A DNA stretch of 64,000 nucleotides from Stappia sediminis (GTDB lineage: Bacteria > Pseudomonadota > Alphaproteobacteria > Rhizobiales > Stappiaceae). Made by a program: the position numbers and the translations under genes. The notes beneath the pieces were generated by a model. The model was given only the letters and a program-made list of their open reading frames with translations. It ran no database searches and had not been told where the DNA came from. This document shows, piece by piece, positions 50,679-59,252 of this stretch (its first letter is position 1; each line of letters starts with the position of its first letter). The stretch lies in NCBI RefSeq assembly GCF_009826895.1, contig NZ_WUMV01000004.1:1-64000 (forward strand). Direction: 5' to 3'.

Positions 50679-51407
50679 TCAGGCAAGCACGACGACCTTG
50701 GCATCCAGCGGCACGCGGTCGTAAAGGTCGATGATATCCTGCTGCCAGAGGCGTATACACCCGCTTGAGGCGTTGGTGCCTATGCTTTCGGGCTGGTTCG
50801 TGCCGTGGATGCGGTAAAGCGTATCCTTGTTGCCTTGCCAGAGGTAAAGGCCGCGCGCTCCGATCGGGTTGGCGGGGCTGCCGTCCATGCCGTCGTCGTA
50901 TTTGGCAAGCTCCGGCTGGCGCGCGATCATCTCGTCGGGCGGGAACCACTTTGGCCACACCCGCTTGTAGCCGACGCGCGCTTCGCCCGACCATGCGAAA
51001 CCTTCGCGCCCCACACCGATACCATAGCGGATCGCTTGTCCGCCCGGTTCGATGAGGTAGAGAAACTTCGACCTCGGATCGACCACGATCGTGCCGGGCT
51101 CGTATTGCGTGGGATAGCTCACGTATTGCCGAAGGTATACCGGGTCGAAATTCTGGTACTGGATCGCCGGCAGCAGAAAACCGTTGTCGTTTATCGGCGC
51201 ATAGGCAGAGGCATAGTTGAACCCGCCGTATGTGACGTCGCCGCCACCGCCGAAAAACTGCGGCGGCGCGAGACTGGCGATCGACGTGGACGGCCGCTGC
51301 GACTGGCAGGCGGCGAGAGCGAAGGGCAGGCCGATCACGAAACCGCGCCTTGTGAGCGCGCCGGTGCGCTTTTTCTCGGAACCGGATTTATACGAAGTAC
51401 TGGACAC
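50679..51407 (-). CDS. L,D-transpeptidase (YkuD family)
   Basis: Protein of 242 residues. The N-terminus combines a twin-arginine stretch (TRRGFVIGLPFALAACQSQ) with a lipobox-like LAAC, so it is probably an exported lipoprotein. The YkuD domain carries the catalytic pattern HGTNQPESIGTNASSGCIRL with Cys in SGCIR. These enzymes make 3-3 cross-links in peptidoglycan or attach proteins to it; Rhizobiales have many. It lies convergent to the binding-protein gene; upstream is a block of long inverted repeats. Confidence 0.92.
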   Translation of the reverse strand: MSSTSYKSGSEKKRTGALTRRGFVIGLPFALAACQSQRPSTSIASLAPPQFFGGGGDVTYGGFNYASAYAPINDNGFLLPAIQYQNFDPVYLRQYVSYPTQYEPGTIVVDPRSKFLYLIEPGGQAIRYGIGVGREGFAWSGEARVGYKRVWPKWFPPDEMIARQPELAKYDDGMDGSPANPIGARGLYLWQGNKDTLYRIHGTNQPESIGTNASSGCIRLWQQDIIDLYDRVPLDAKVVVLA

Positions 51408-51444
51408 GGCGCGGCAACCTCGCGGTCAGTTCACAGAAACTAAC

Positions 51445-51522
51445 CCAGTGTGGTGAATTTGAAATACGCCACATTTCTGCAGCCGTCTCCGGAGCGTATT
51501 TCAAATTCGAAAACCACACTGG
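51445..51522. repeat. long two-part inverted repeat upstream of the L,D-transpeptidase gene
   Basis: Outer arms CCAGTGTGGT (51445-51454) and ACCACACTGG (51513-51522), inner arms ATTTGAAATACGC (51457-51469) and GCGTATTTCAAAT (51494-51506), both perfect, around a 24-base centre. It could be a paired operator for the leftward gene starting at 51407 or another dispersed palindrome. Confidence 0.7.
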
Positions 51523-51536
51523 AAACATATATTTGC

Positions 51537-51802
51537 TAGGGTCTGGACCTATAAAATTGACGGAAATGGTATGAGCCGATTTGGTTGGATACGAGGAGCA
51601 AGAGCTCAGGAAACCGTCCGGTTTTCCAGATCTTGCGACAACGTAGCCGGACAAATCGGCCATATCTTCCAGACACCGAAACGGCTTTGACCTGCCGCGT
51701 CGAAGGGCTTGAACGGGTGGCCAACCCGCTCCGCGCCCTTCTCCTTGCATCTCTTTGCCGTTTCCGGTGCCATTTGCATCAATTTTATAGGTCCAGACCC
51801 TA
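51537..51802. mobile_element. MITE-like non-autonomous element with 33-bp terminal inverted repeats
   Basis: About 264 bp bounded by TA (within CTAG) on both sides. The left end begins GGGTCTGGACCTATAAAATT; the right end gives the same sequence in reverse complement, and the two match at 30 of 33 positions. The interior has further pairing arms (GCCGATTTG with CAAATCGGC; CACCGAAACGGC with GCCGTTTCCGGTG; a GGAAACCG/CGGTTTTCC hairpin), so the single strand can fold into several stems. It has no transposase gene; short frames inside are by-products. TA flanks would suit mobilisation by an IS630/Tc1-type transposase. Confidence 0.7.
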
Positions 51803-51872
51803 GTCACCCTTTTGAAGCTGAAGTTCGTTCAGAGCATGCCGGGAACTGAGACGAACTTCAGCTTCGGGTGAC
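51803..51872. repeat. long inverted repeat abutting the MITE-like element
   Basis: Arms GTCACCC (51803-51809) plus GAAGCTGAAGTTCGT (51814-51828), and ACGAACTTCAGCTTC (51851-51865) plus GGGTGAC (51866-51872), around a 22-base centre. All arms are perfect. It lies beyond the end of the leftward tctA gene and may act as its terminator or be a further mobile palindrome. Confidence 0.65.
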
Positions 51873-51925
51873 CAGAGTATGCAGGTATTTATGCCGTTTT
51901 GTCGACGGCATGCCGCGTCACGTCC

Positions 51926-53461
51926 TTAATCCGGATCGGCGCCTTCTGCAGCCGTGCTGTCGGCGATCTTCGGCCTGAAGTAGCGCCCGACGATCAGCGG
52001 CGCGATGAAGCCGAGAATGGCGAACGCCCAAAGCCCGATCGCAAGGGGCGATCCGACCAGCACCGACCAGTCGCCGTCGGAGATCTGCACGGCCCGGCGC
52101 AGGCTCTTCTCCATTTCGCCGCCAAGCAGCGTCCCCAGGATCACCGGCACCAGCGGCACGTCGAGCTTGCGAAGGATGTAGCCCGCAACGCCGAAGCCGA
52201 CGAGAACGACCAGGTCGAACGTCGAACCCGAGATCCCGTAGATCCCGACGAAGGAGATCATGGCGACCGCCGGCATCAGATATCGCGGCGGAATGAGGAG
52301 CACGCGAACGAACAGGCTGACGAGCGGGATATTCATCAATAGCAGCATGATGTTACCGATGAAGAGCGCCGCGATCAGGCCCCAGACCACGTCAGGGTTC
52401 TGCTGGAAAAGAAGCGGGCCGGGCGTGATGTTGAGCGCAAGCAGCATGGCAAGCAGCACGGCGGTCGTGCCGGAGCCTGGAACGCCCAGCGCCAGCATCG
52501 GCACCAGCGCGCCGCCGGCGGCCGCGTTGTTGCCGGCTTCGGGAGCCGCCACGCCGCGCGGGTCGCCGGTGCCGAAGGTGTTGTTGCGGTCGGAGACCCG
52601 CTTTTCGATAGAGTAGGAGATGAAGGATCCGAGCGAGGCGCCCGCGCCCGGCAGAACGCCGGCGAGGAAGCCCAGCACCGTCGAGCGGCTCATCGCGCCC
52701 GCGCAGGCTTTCACCATGGACATCGGGGCCGTCACGCGTCCAAGCTTCATGTCCGCGTTCGACGCTTCGCCCTGGCCGCGATGTTCCAGGAACAGGAACA
52801 CTTCGGAAATCGCGAAAAGACCGACAATCGCGATCAGGAAGTCGATGCCGTCGTAAAGATGCACCTCGTTGAAGGTGAAACGCGGCACGCCCGCCATGGG
52901 GTCGACGCCGATCGTCGAAATCCCGATGCCGAGCGCCGCGGCGATCGCGGCCTTGGCCTGGTTGCGCGAAGCGATGCCGCCGAGCGTGCAGAAGGCGAGC
53001 GTGAAGAGCGCGAAATATTCCGCCGGGCCGAAAAGAAGCGCCACACTCACGAGAAGCGGCGCCAGGAATACGAGCCCCCAGGTGGCGAAGAACGCGCCCA
53101 CGAAGGACGCGATGCCCGAAAGCGCCAGCGCCTCGCCTGCCTGGCCCTTTTTCGCCATCGGATATCCGTCGAGCGTCGTCATGAGCGCCGGCTCGTCACC
53201 CGGGATATTGAGCAGGATCGACGAGATGCGGCCGCCGTACATCGCGCCGTAATAGACGCTTGTCAGCAGGATCAGCGCCGGCGTCGCCGGCAGGCCGAGC
53301 GTAAAGGCGAGAGGGATCAGGATCGCCACGCCGTTGGAGGGCCCGAGGCCCGGCAGCGCGCCGATGATCGTTCCGAGGAAACAGCCGAGCAGCGCAAGCA
53401 GCAGGTTCTGGAGCGTAAGTGCGACGGTAAAGCCGTCGGCGAGCGAAAATAGCGCGTCCAT
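51926..53461 (-). CDS. tctA: tripartite tricarboxylate transporter large permease, TctA family
   Basis: Protein of 511 residues with about 11-12 membrane helices and the TctA signatures GTIIGALPGLGPSNGVAILI near residue 33, YGAMYGGRISSILLNIPGDE and GVLPGAGASLGSFISYSIEK. It is the transport channel of a secondary tripartite carrier that takes up a carboxylic acid with a binding protein (tctC at 54080). The order C-B-A on the minus strand is the normal one. Confidence 0.95.
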   Translation of the reverse strand: MDALFSLADGFTVALTLQNLLLALLGCFLGTIIGALPGLGPSNGVAILIPLAFTLGLPATPALILLTSVYYGAMYGGRISSILLNIPGDEPALMTTLDGYPMAKKGQAGEALALSGIASFVGAFFATWGLVFLAPLLVSVALLFGPAEYFALFTLAFCTLGGIASRNQAKAAIAAALGIGISTIGVDPMAGVPRFTFNEVHLYDGIDFLIAIVGLFAISEVFLFLEHRGQGEASNADMKLGRVTAPMSMVKACAGAMSRSTVLGFLAGVLPGAGASLGSFISYSIEKRVSDRNNTFGTGDPRGVAAPEAGNNAAAGGALVPMLALGVPGSGTTAVLLAMLLALNITPGPLLFQQNPDVVWGLIAALFIGNIMLLLMNIPLVSLFVRVLLIPPRYLMPAVAMISFVGIYGISGSTFDLVVLVGFGVAGYILRKLDVPLVPVILGTLLGGEMEKSLRRAVQISDGDWSVLVGSPLAIGLWAFAILGFIAPLIVGRYFRPKIADSTAAEGADPD

Positions 53462-53473
53462 CGGTCGGTCCCC

Positions 53474-53905
53474 TTAAAAGCCCCAGGGTCCGCGCGCCAG
53501 CGACAGACCGAGAATGAGATGGAAGATCACATAGATGCCGACGGAGATCAGCACGCCGGAAATGGCGGCCCACAGCGGTGGCGTGCCGAGGCGCCAGCCG
53601 AGAAGTGCGGCCGCTATCGCCGTTGAGATCACGAAGCCGAATTCCTCAAGCACCATCGCATAGGCGATCATCACGGCGGTGGCGAAGACGATCTCGATGA
53701 CGCCGCGCATGTCCGGCCAGTCCGGCCGCTCGTCGGGAACGAAGATCGGATAGAGGCCGCCAAGGGCCAGGACCGCACCGATGATATAGGGAAAGGCGCG
53801 CGGGCCGACCGGCGTCTCGATGAAACCCAGTTCGATGGAGCTTGCGGAATATATGTAGAATCCGGCTAGCAGCAGACAGACGACCCCGAAGATCCTGTCG
53901 CTCAT
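53474..53905 (-). CDS. tctB: tripartite tricarboxylate transporter small permease, TctB family
   Basis: About 143 residues from the ATG at 53905, preceded by GCGAGGGGGAGGCACGCC. Four membrane helices with the family start MSDRIFGVVCLLLAGFYIYS and GPRAFPYIIGAVLALGGLYP. It forms the membrane part with TctA, whose gene follows 12 bp later. Confidence 0.9.
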   Translation of the reverse strand: MSDRIFGVVCLLLAGFYIYSASSIELGFIETPVGPRAFPYIIGAVLALGGLYPIFVPDERPDWPDMRGVIEIVFATAVMIAYAMVLEEFGFVISTAIAAALLGWRLGTPPLWAAISGVLISVGIYVIFHLILGLSLARGPWGF

Positions 53906-54035
53906 GGCGTGCCTCCCCCTCGCGCCCTTTCCCTGCAGCCGCCTGGGCCGGCAAGGCGCGTTCCTTCTGTCCGATAGAATGAGTTTCGGGTGCAATCACC
54001 CGTTCGCGCAAGCAAATCGTGTTGCGCGTTGCAAA

Positions 54036-54062
54036 ACGGCCCGCGCGAGACGCACGGGCCGT
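54036..54062 (-). terminator. intrinsic terminator or attenuator between tctC and tctB
   Basis: ACGGCCCG pairs with CGGGCCGT around an 11-base loop; on the minus strand the stem is followed by TTTTGC. It lies 17 bp past the tctC stop inside the tctCBA unit, so it probably gives more binding protein than permease. Confidence 0.65.
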
Positions 54063-54079
54063 TGCTTCAGGATCGGGCC

Positions 54080-55060
54080 TTACTTGATGAGGCCGATTTC
54101 CTTGGAAAGCGTCTCGACCTTGTTGATCTGCTCGCCCACGAAATCCTGGAATTCCTCGCCGGAAAGCGACAGCGGCATCAGGCCGTTCTGAGCCATGACC
54201 TGCTTCCATTCGTCGGAATCGTAGACGGTCTTGATCGCATCGGACCAGAAGTTATAGGCATCGTCCGACATCTTGCCGGGGGCGTAAAAGCCGCGCCAGT
54301 TGGCGCCGACCACGTCCACACCCTGCTCCTTGGCGGTGGGGAACTGGTCGAAATCGCCCGGCAGGCGATCCGGAGCCAGAACGGCGATGATCTTGATGTC
54401 GCCTGAGTCGACGAAGCCCTTCGCCTCGGAAATATCGCCGGAGAAGGCCTTCACGTGACCGCCGAGAAGCTGCGTCACCGCCTCGCCGCCGCCATCGAAG
54501 GCAACGTATTTGACCTTCTTGACGTCGATGCCGGCCGTCTGCGCGGCGATCAGCACCTTGAGGTGGTCCCAGCCGCCAACGGCGGAGCCGCCCGCGACCG
54601 GTACGGACGAAGGATCGGCCTTGATCTGGTCGAGCAGCTCGGGAAGCGTGTTGATCGGCGAATCCTTGGCGACGGCGACCACGCCGTAGTCGGCGCCGAC
54701 GGTGCCGAGCCAACGCACCTGATCCATGCTGGAGCCGGGATAAGCGCCCTGCGCAAGGCGCGTTGCGGTGGCAGAGGATGCCGCCACGATCAGGTCGTTG
54801 TCGTCATTGCGCTTGTTCACGACTTCGGCGAAAGCCACGCCGCCGCCGCCGCCGGCCATGTTGACGACCTGCATCGGGTTCCCGATGACCTTGATGTCGT
54901 AGAGCGTCTTGCCGACCTGCCGGCAGGTGAAGTCCCAGCCGCCGCCCGGGTTCGCGGGCGCGATGCATTCGGTGTTGCCCGGCTCGAAGGCAAAAGCCGA
55001 GCCGGTCAGCGCAAAGGCGGCGAAAAGGGTCGCGACGGACCCTGACAGAATTTTCTTCAC
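54080..55060 (-). CDS. tctC: tripartite tricarboxylate transporter substrate-binding protein, TctC family
   Basis: About 326 residues from a GTG at 55060, with GAGGGAGGAAATC directly before it. Signal peptide (KKILSGSVATLFAAFALTGS, mature from FEPGN). TctC features: PANPGGGWDFTCRQVGKTLY at the start of the mature part and GGWDHLKVLIAAQTAGI in the middle. The bacterial family is large and ligands vary (citrate, other carboxylates, aromatic acids); the ligand here is unknown. Confidence 0.92.
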   Translation of the reverse strand: MKKILSGSVATLFAAFALTGSAFAFEPGNTECIAPANPGGGWDFTCRQVGKTLYDIKVIGNPMQVVNMAGGGGGVAFAEVVNKRNDDNDLIVAASSATATRLAQGAYPGSSMDQVRWLGTVGADYGVVAVAKDSPINTLPELLDQIKADPSSVPVAGGSAVGGWDHLKVLIAAQTAGIDVKKVKYVAFDGGGEAVTQLLGGHVKAFSGDISEAKGFVDSGDIKIIAVLAPDRLPGDFDQFPTAKEQGVDVVGANWRGFYAPGKMSDDAYNFWSDAIKTVYDSDEWKQVMAQNGLMPLSLSGEEFQDFVGEQINKVETLSKEIGLIK

Positions 55061-55285
55061 GATTTCCTCCCTCGGGCAGTGCGGTGCGGAGTGTTCCCGC
55101 AAGCTCTCCTGCCCATGACGATGATGACGGAGCTTGCGCTCCGCATAAAGCTCTTGTCTTCGCGGACAGGATCGTCCGCTCGACAAGAAATCACTCCACG
55201 GCCGGCGTTCTCCCGCCGCCGGTCTCGTCTTTTTATCCGCGCAAGCTGTCGCGAAGCTGTCACCCGATCCGGTTTTCGCAAGCCG

Positions 55286-55843
55286 TCAGTAGCAGCGGTG
55301 ATAGCGCAGGCAGCCGTAGTAGTTCGGGTTGGCGTATCCCCAGTTCGCGATGCAGCGGTCGCTCCAGTATTGGCAGGCCGGAACGACGGGTTGTGCGTAG
55401 TAGCGCGGCGCATAGGCGAGCGCGGGCGCTCCCCACCAGATATAGGGATACCACCATCCACCGTAGAAATATGTGAAGCCCGGCCGCCGGTAGCGGTAGC
55501 GCGGGCCGTACCATCTTCCCCCGTGATGGTAACCGCGCCCGGCATAGTGACGTCCGCCGCCGCGGTAGTATCCGCCGCCTCCACGGTAAGACCTCCCGCC
55601 GCCACGGTAAGACCTCCCGCCGCCACGATAATAGCGCCCACCGCCGCGGTAGCCGCCACCGCCACGGTAGGCACGGCCGCCGCCCCGGCGAGATTGGATT
55701 TTCGTAACAGGCATTTCAGGCGCAACAGACGTGATTCCGCCCGCAAAGGCGGTTCCGGCGGGCATTGCGGATGTCGATAGGGTCGATCCAGGCGCCAGCA
55801 GCAGCGAGAGCGCAAGGACGCAGGTAACGTGAACCCGGCTCAT
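55286..55843 (-). CDS. secreted Gly/Tyr/Arg-rich protein of unknown function
   Basis: Protein of 185 residues: signal peptide (TCVLALSLLLAPGSTLSTSA), a run of YRGGGR-type repeats (residues 55-105), partly as exact tandem DNA repeats of 21 bp around 55590-55625, and a C-terminal part rich in Tyr, Trp and Pro (YFYGGWWYPYIWWG) with three to four cysteines (CQYWSDRC; YGCLRYHRCY). Proteins of this build are common in Rhizobiales and probably sit in the periplasm or on the surface. No function is known to me. Confidence 0.75.
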   Translation of the reverse strand: MSRVHVTCVLALSLLLAPGSTLSTSAMPAGTAFAGGITSVAPEMPVTKIQSRRGGGRAYRGGGGYRGGGRYYRGGGRSYRGGGRSYRGGGGYYRGGGRHYAGRGYHHGGRWYGPRYRYRRPGFTYFYGGWWYPYIWWGAPALAYAPRYYAQPVVPACQYWSDRCIANWGYANPNYYGCLRYHRCY

Positions 55844-55940
55844 GAGGCATGCCTCCTGTGCTAAAATAACAACTTAGCACAGTTCTTGGCGTTTACCCTT
55901 CGTAACTTCCCAGACTTGCAATCGGCCGATTGCACCAGTG

Positions 55941-56837
55941 TCAATCGTTCCAAAGCCATGCCGCGCCGCGCACGCCAGAAGAATCCCCGTGTACCGCGCG
56001 ATGGATCGGAACTTCATACTGGTCGGAGAAGACAAAAGGCCGCATGGCATCCGGCAGATCGGCATAAAGCTCGTCGACGTTCGACATGCCGCCGCCGAGC
56101 ACGAAAACATCCGGATCCAACAAGTTTGCCACCATCGCCATGGCGCGCGCAAGACGGCTCACATAACGCTCGTAAGTGGCCTTGGCTTCCGCTTCGCCCG
56201 CGCGCATCCGCTCGATGATTTCGCGTCCGCGAATGTCACGGCCCGTTGTTTCGCGGTAGTCCCATTCGAAGCCCGTGCCCGAACACAGCATGTCAATGGC
56301 GTTGCGGTGGCCGAGCCAGCATTCGGGGCCCGGAAACTCGTCCGCGCGCAGGAAGGGCAGCACGATGCCGCCCCATTCGCCGCCGATGCCGTTCGCACCG
56401 CGATGTGCCTTGCCATCGATGGCGATGCCCGAACCCGAACCCGTGCCGATGATGATAGCGTGCACAATGTGCTTGCCTGCGCCCGCCCCGTCTGTCGCCT
56501 CGGAAACCGCAAGGCAGTTGGCGTCGTTTTCTATCCTGACCGGACGCCCGAGCGCCGCCTCCAGATCGTGATCGAGCGCCTTCCCGTTCATCCAGGTGGA
56601 ATTGGCGTTCTTGACGAGCCCGGTGGCAGGAGAGATCGAGCCCGGAATGCCGAGGCCCACCGTCCCTGCAACGCCCGTTTCGGCTTGCGCGGCCGCAACC
56701 AGTTCGACAACGGTGCGGATGCAGCCCTCATAGTCGTCGCGCGGCGTCGGCACACGCTTGCGATATGCCTCGTTTCCGGCGGCATCCAGCGCGATGACTT
56801 CCATCTTCGTGCCGCCCCAGTCGATTCCGAACCGCAT
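55941..56837 (-). CDS. ROK family sugar kinase, fructokinase (Mak)-like, without the zinc site
   Basis: Protein of 298 residues. N-terminal ATP motif DWGGTK (Asp6-Lys11), catalytic Asp105 in ENDANCL, and a C-terminus (LDPDVFVLGGGMSNVDELY; HGDSSGVRGAAWLW) very close to E. coli fructokinase Mak. ROK kinases normally bind zinc through GEWGH and C.CG..GC. Here the first is GEWGG and the second is ECWLGHRNA, so three of the four ligands are missing. SGTGF, which follows the site, is kept. The gene follows the class II aldolase after only 7 bp at the end of the ABC importer operon. A pseudo-kinase or a stabilised zinc-free form are both possible. Confidence 0.85.
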   Translation of the reverse strand: MRFGIDWGGTKMEVIALDAAGNEAYRKRVPTPRDDYEGCIRTVVELVAAAQAETGVAGTVGLGIPGSISPATGLVKNANSTWMNGKALDHDLEAALGRPVRIENDANCLAVSEATDGAGAGKHIVHAIIIGTGSGSGIAIDGKAHRGANGIGGEWGGIVLPFLRADEFPGPECWLGHRNAIDMLCSGTGFEWDYRETTGRDIRGREIIERMRAGEAEAKATYERYVSRLARAMAMVANLLDPDVFVLGGGMSNVDELYADLPDAMRPFVFSDQYEVPIHRAVHGDSSGVRGAAWLWND

Positions 56838-56844
56838 TCGCTTT

Positions 56845-57558
56845 TTAATCTCCTCGATTGACCGGCATGTCGAACGCCGGCTGAGTTCCGTCTTCAAGCT
56901 CGCTTGCCTGTTTGCCGTAGCTTGCGAATTTCTTCAGAACCTTCGCCATTTCAGCGGCCGGCAGGAGCGCCGGCTCGCCGGCTGTCAGGGCCGAAATATA
57001 CTGGTCGGCCAATGCCTCCACCTCGCCTGCCAGCCACAAAGCCTTGGCAAGCGAGGGTCCGAATGCGATCTGCCCGTGGTTCGCCAGCAGGCAGGCGCGA
57101 CGCTCCCCAAGCGCGGCGACCATCTTCTGCGAAAGCTCCGCCGTCCCGAAGGTCGCATAGTCCGCGCATTCGATGACGTCGCCACCGGCCACCGCAACCA
57201 TATAGTGGAACGCGGGGATCGGCCGCCTCAGGCAGGAAAGTGCCGTCGCGCGTGGGCTATGACAATGGACGACCGCGCCTGCGGCCGCGTTCGCCCGGTA
57301 GATGTCGAGGTGCATGCGCCACTCCGATGATGGCAGGAAGTCGCCCCGGTAGCCGCCTTCAAGGTCCATCGGAACGATCATGTCTTCGCTGAGCGCGTCA
57401 TAGGGCACGCCCGAAGGCGTTATGAGGAAACCGTCTTGCCACTTCGCGCTGACATTGCCCGAAGTTCCCTTCGTCAGCCCCTCGCGCGGCAGGGCGCGGG
57501 CTGTCTCAATAACCTCCCGGCGAAGTGCGAGTTCCTCATTGCCCATCGGTTTCGTCAT
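56845..57558 (-). CDS. class II aldolase/adducin family protein (FucA-like)
   Basis: Protein of 237 residues. Metal and catalytic residues of the L-fuculose-phosphate aldolase family are present: Glu79 in LPSSEWRMHLD, His98 and His100 in VHCHSPRAT, and His161 in LLANHGQIAFG; GTSGNVSAK (31-39) forms the phosphate loop. It cleaves a ketose 1-phosphate to DHAP and an aldehyde, or is an epimerase or decarboxylase. Its ATG overlaps the stop of the ABC ATPase gene (ATGA), and a sugar kinase follows, so importer, aldolase and kinase should serve one sugar or sugar acid. Confidence 0.9.
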   Translation of the reverse strand: MTKPMGNEELALRREVIETARALPREGLTKGTSGNVSAKWQDGFLITPSGVPYDALSEDMIVPMDLEGGYRGDFLPSSEWRMHLDIYRANAAAGAVVHCHSPRATALSCLRRPIPAFHYMVAVAGGDVIECADYATFGTAELSQKMVAALGERRACLLANHGQIAFGPSLAKALWLAGEVEALADQYISALTAGEPALLPAAEMAKVLKKFASYGKQASELEDGTQPAFDMPVNRGD

Positions 57559-59252
57559 GTCTCGCCCGCCTCTTCGCCCGCACCTGTGGCTGTCTTTTCC
57601 TTTACCATCACCCCCGCCTTTCGCTCGCGCTTGGCCCGGCGCTTTATCGCCGTTTTCAGGTCGGGTGCGGCGGAAACCAGAAGCCTCGTATAGGGATGGC
57701 GCGGATGGTCGAACACCAGTGCCGTCGGCCCGTGCTCCACGATCTTTCCAGCACTCATTACCATGACCTCGTCGGTGATTGCGCGCACCACCGAAAGATC
57801 GTGCGAAATGAACAGATAGGCGAGCCCGAGCTTGTCCCTGAGATCGGCGAGAAGATCGAGGATCTGCGCGCGGATCGAAACGTCGAGCGCGGAAACCGGT
57901 TCGTCGGCGACGATCAGCCTCGGCTCGGTCACCAGCGCGCGCGCGATCGCGATCCGCTGCCTTTGGCCGCCGGAAAACTCGTGCGGATATTTCTCCATGT
58001 CCAACGGCGAAAGACCGACATTCGAAAGCGCCTGCTCCACGCGCCGCCGCTTCTCGCCTTCGTCGATTTCCCCGCGCAGCAGGAACAGCGGTTCGGCGAC
58101 GACACGGCCGATCTTGTGGCGCGGGTTGAAGCTGCCGTAGGGGTCCTGGAACACCACCTGCACCGAGCGGTGCACCTCCTCCCGCTCCTTGCCCCTGACC
58201 GAGAAGGGATCGCGTCCGAGAACGGAAATGCTGCCTCCGTTGGGTTCCTCAAGCCCCAGGATCGCCCGCGCCAGCGTCGATTTTCCGCACCCCGATTCCC
58301 CGACGAGCCCCAGGCTTTGCCCCGGCAATATGTTGAAGGAAACCCGGTCGACGGCGGTAAAAACCGGTGGCTTCTTGAACAGCGAGCGGCGCGGCAGCGC
58401 GTAGTTGCGCACCAGCCCCTCAACCTTCACCAGCGGTTCCGTTCGCCGCCTCGCGATGCTGAGTACGGGCCTCACCCGTTTTTGCGGCACGTGGTTCGAC
58501 GCTTCGAAAAGCGAGCGCGAATAGGGGTGACTGAGGTTTTCGAAAAGGCTTCCCGTCGGCCCGGACTCCACGATCTCGCCGTCCTTCATGATCGCCACCC
58601 TGTCGGCCATGTCGGCGACGACGGCAAGGTCGTGGCTGATAAGGAGCAGCGACATGTCGTCCTTTTTCACGATCTCCTTGATGAGCGCCAGGATCTGCGC
58701 CTGGATCGTGACGTCGAGCGCCGTCGTCGGTTCGTCGGCGATCAGGAGCCTCGGCTTGCAGGCAATCGCCATGGCGATCACAACGCGCTGGCGCTGCCCG
58801 CCGGAAAGCTGGTGCGGATAGCGTTCCAGCGGAAAGCGCGAAACGGGAAGGCCGACGCGCTCCATGAGTTCGCCCGCCCGGTCTAGCGCCTCACGCCTGG
58901 AAATGCGGAAATGCCAGATCAGGCTTTCGGATATCTGCGCGCCTATGGTCTTGACGGGGTTGAGCGCCGTCATCGGCTCCTGGAACACCATGCCGATGCG
59001 CCGTCCGCGCATGCGGCAAAGCTCCCTTTCCGGCATCTGGAGAACGTCTTTCTTGCGAAAGCGGATCTCCCCGCTCGCTTCGGCGCCATGCGGCAGAAGC
59101 TGCATCATCGCGAGCGCCGTCATAGACTTGCCGGAGCCGCTTTCGCCGACGAGGCCGAGCGTTTCGCCCCGCGAGATCCTGAATGAAACGCCCTTCAGGA
59201 TCGGCTTGTCATGGATGGCGAGATTGAGCCTGTTCACGGCGATCAGCGGCAT
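57555..59252 (-). CDS. ABC transporter ATP-binding protein, DppD-DppF fusion
   Basis: Protein of 565 residues from the ATG at 59252, overlapping the upstream permease stop by 1 bp. It has two complete ATPase halves: Walker A GESGSGKS at 36-43 and GESGCGKST in the second half, and two [16 protein letters not shown] signatures, each followed by a Walker B (LLIADEP; LIVADEP) and ISHDL. It energises the DppB/DppC-type permeases encoded upstream. Fused DppDF proteins are common in Rhizobiales. Confidence 0.95.
   Translation of the reverse strand: MPLIAVNRLNLAIHDKPILKGVSFRISRGETLGLVGESGSGKSMTALAMMQLLPHGAEASGEIRFRKKDVLQMPERELCRMRGRRIGMVFQEPMTALNPVKTIGAQISESLIWHFRISRREALDRAGELMERVGLPVSRFPLERYPHQLSGGQRQRVVIAMAIACKPRLLIADEPTTALDVTIQAQILALIKEIVKKDDMSLLLISHDLAVVADMADRVAIMKDGEIVESGPTGSLFENLSHPYSRSLFEASNHVPQKRVRPVLSIARRRTEPLVKVEGLVRNYALPRRSLFKKPPVFTAVDRVSFNILPGQSLGLVGESGCGKSTLARAILGLEEPNGGSISVLGRDPFSVRGKEREEVHRSVQVVFQDPYGSFNPRHKIGRVVAEPLFLLRGEIDEGEKRRRVEQALSNVGLSPLDMEKYPHEFSGGQRQRIAIARALVTEPRLIVADEPVSALDVSIRAQILDLLADLRDKLGLAYLFISHDLSVVRAITDEVMVMSAGKIVEHGPTALVFDHPRHPYTRLLVSAAPDLKTAIKRRAKRERKAGVMVKEKTATGAGEEAGET

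Noticed and set aside
51585-51803. Short frames inside the MITE-like element on both strands that end alike (QFYRSRP)
   Set aside because: The shared ending comes from the terminal inverted repeats read in the same relative frame. No start signal or domain supports a protein.
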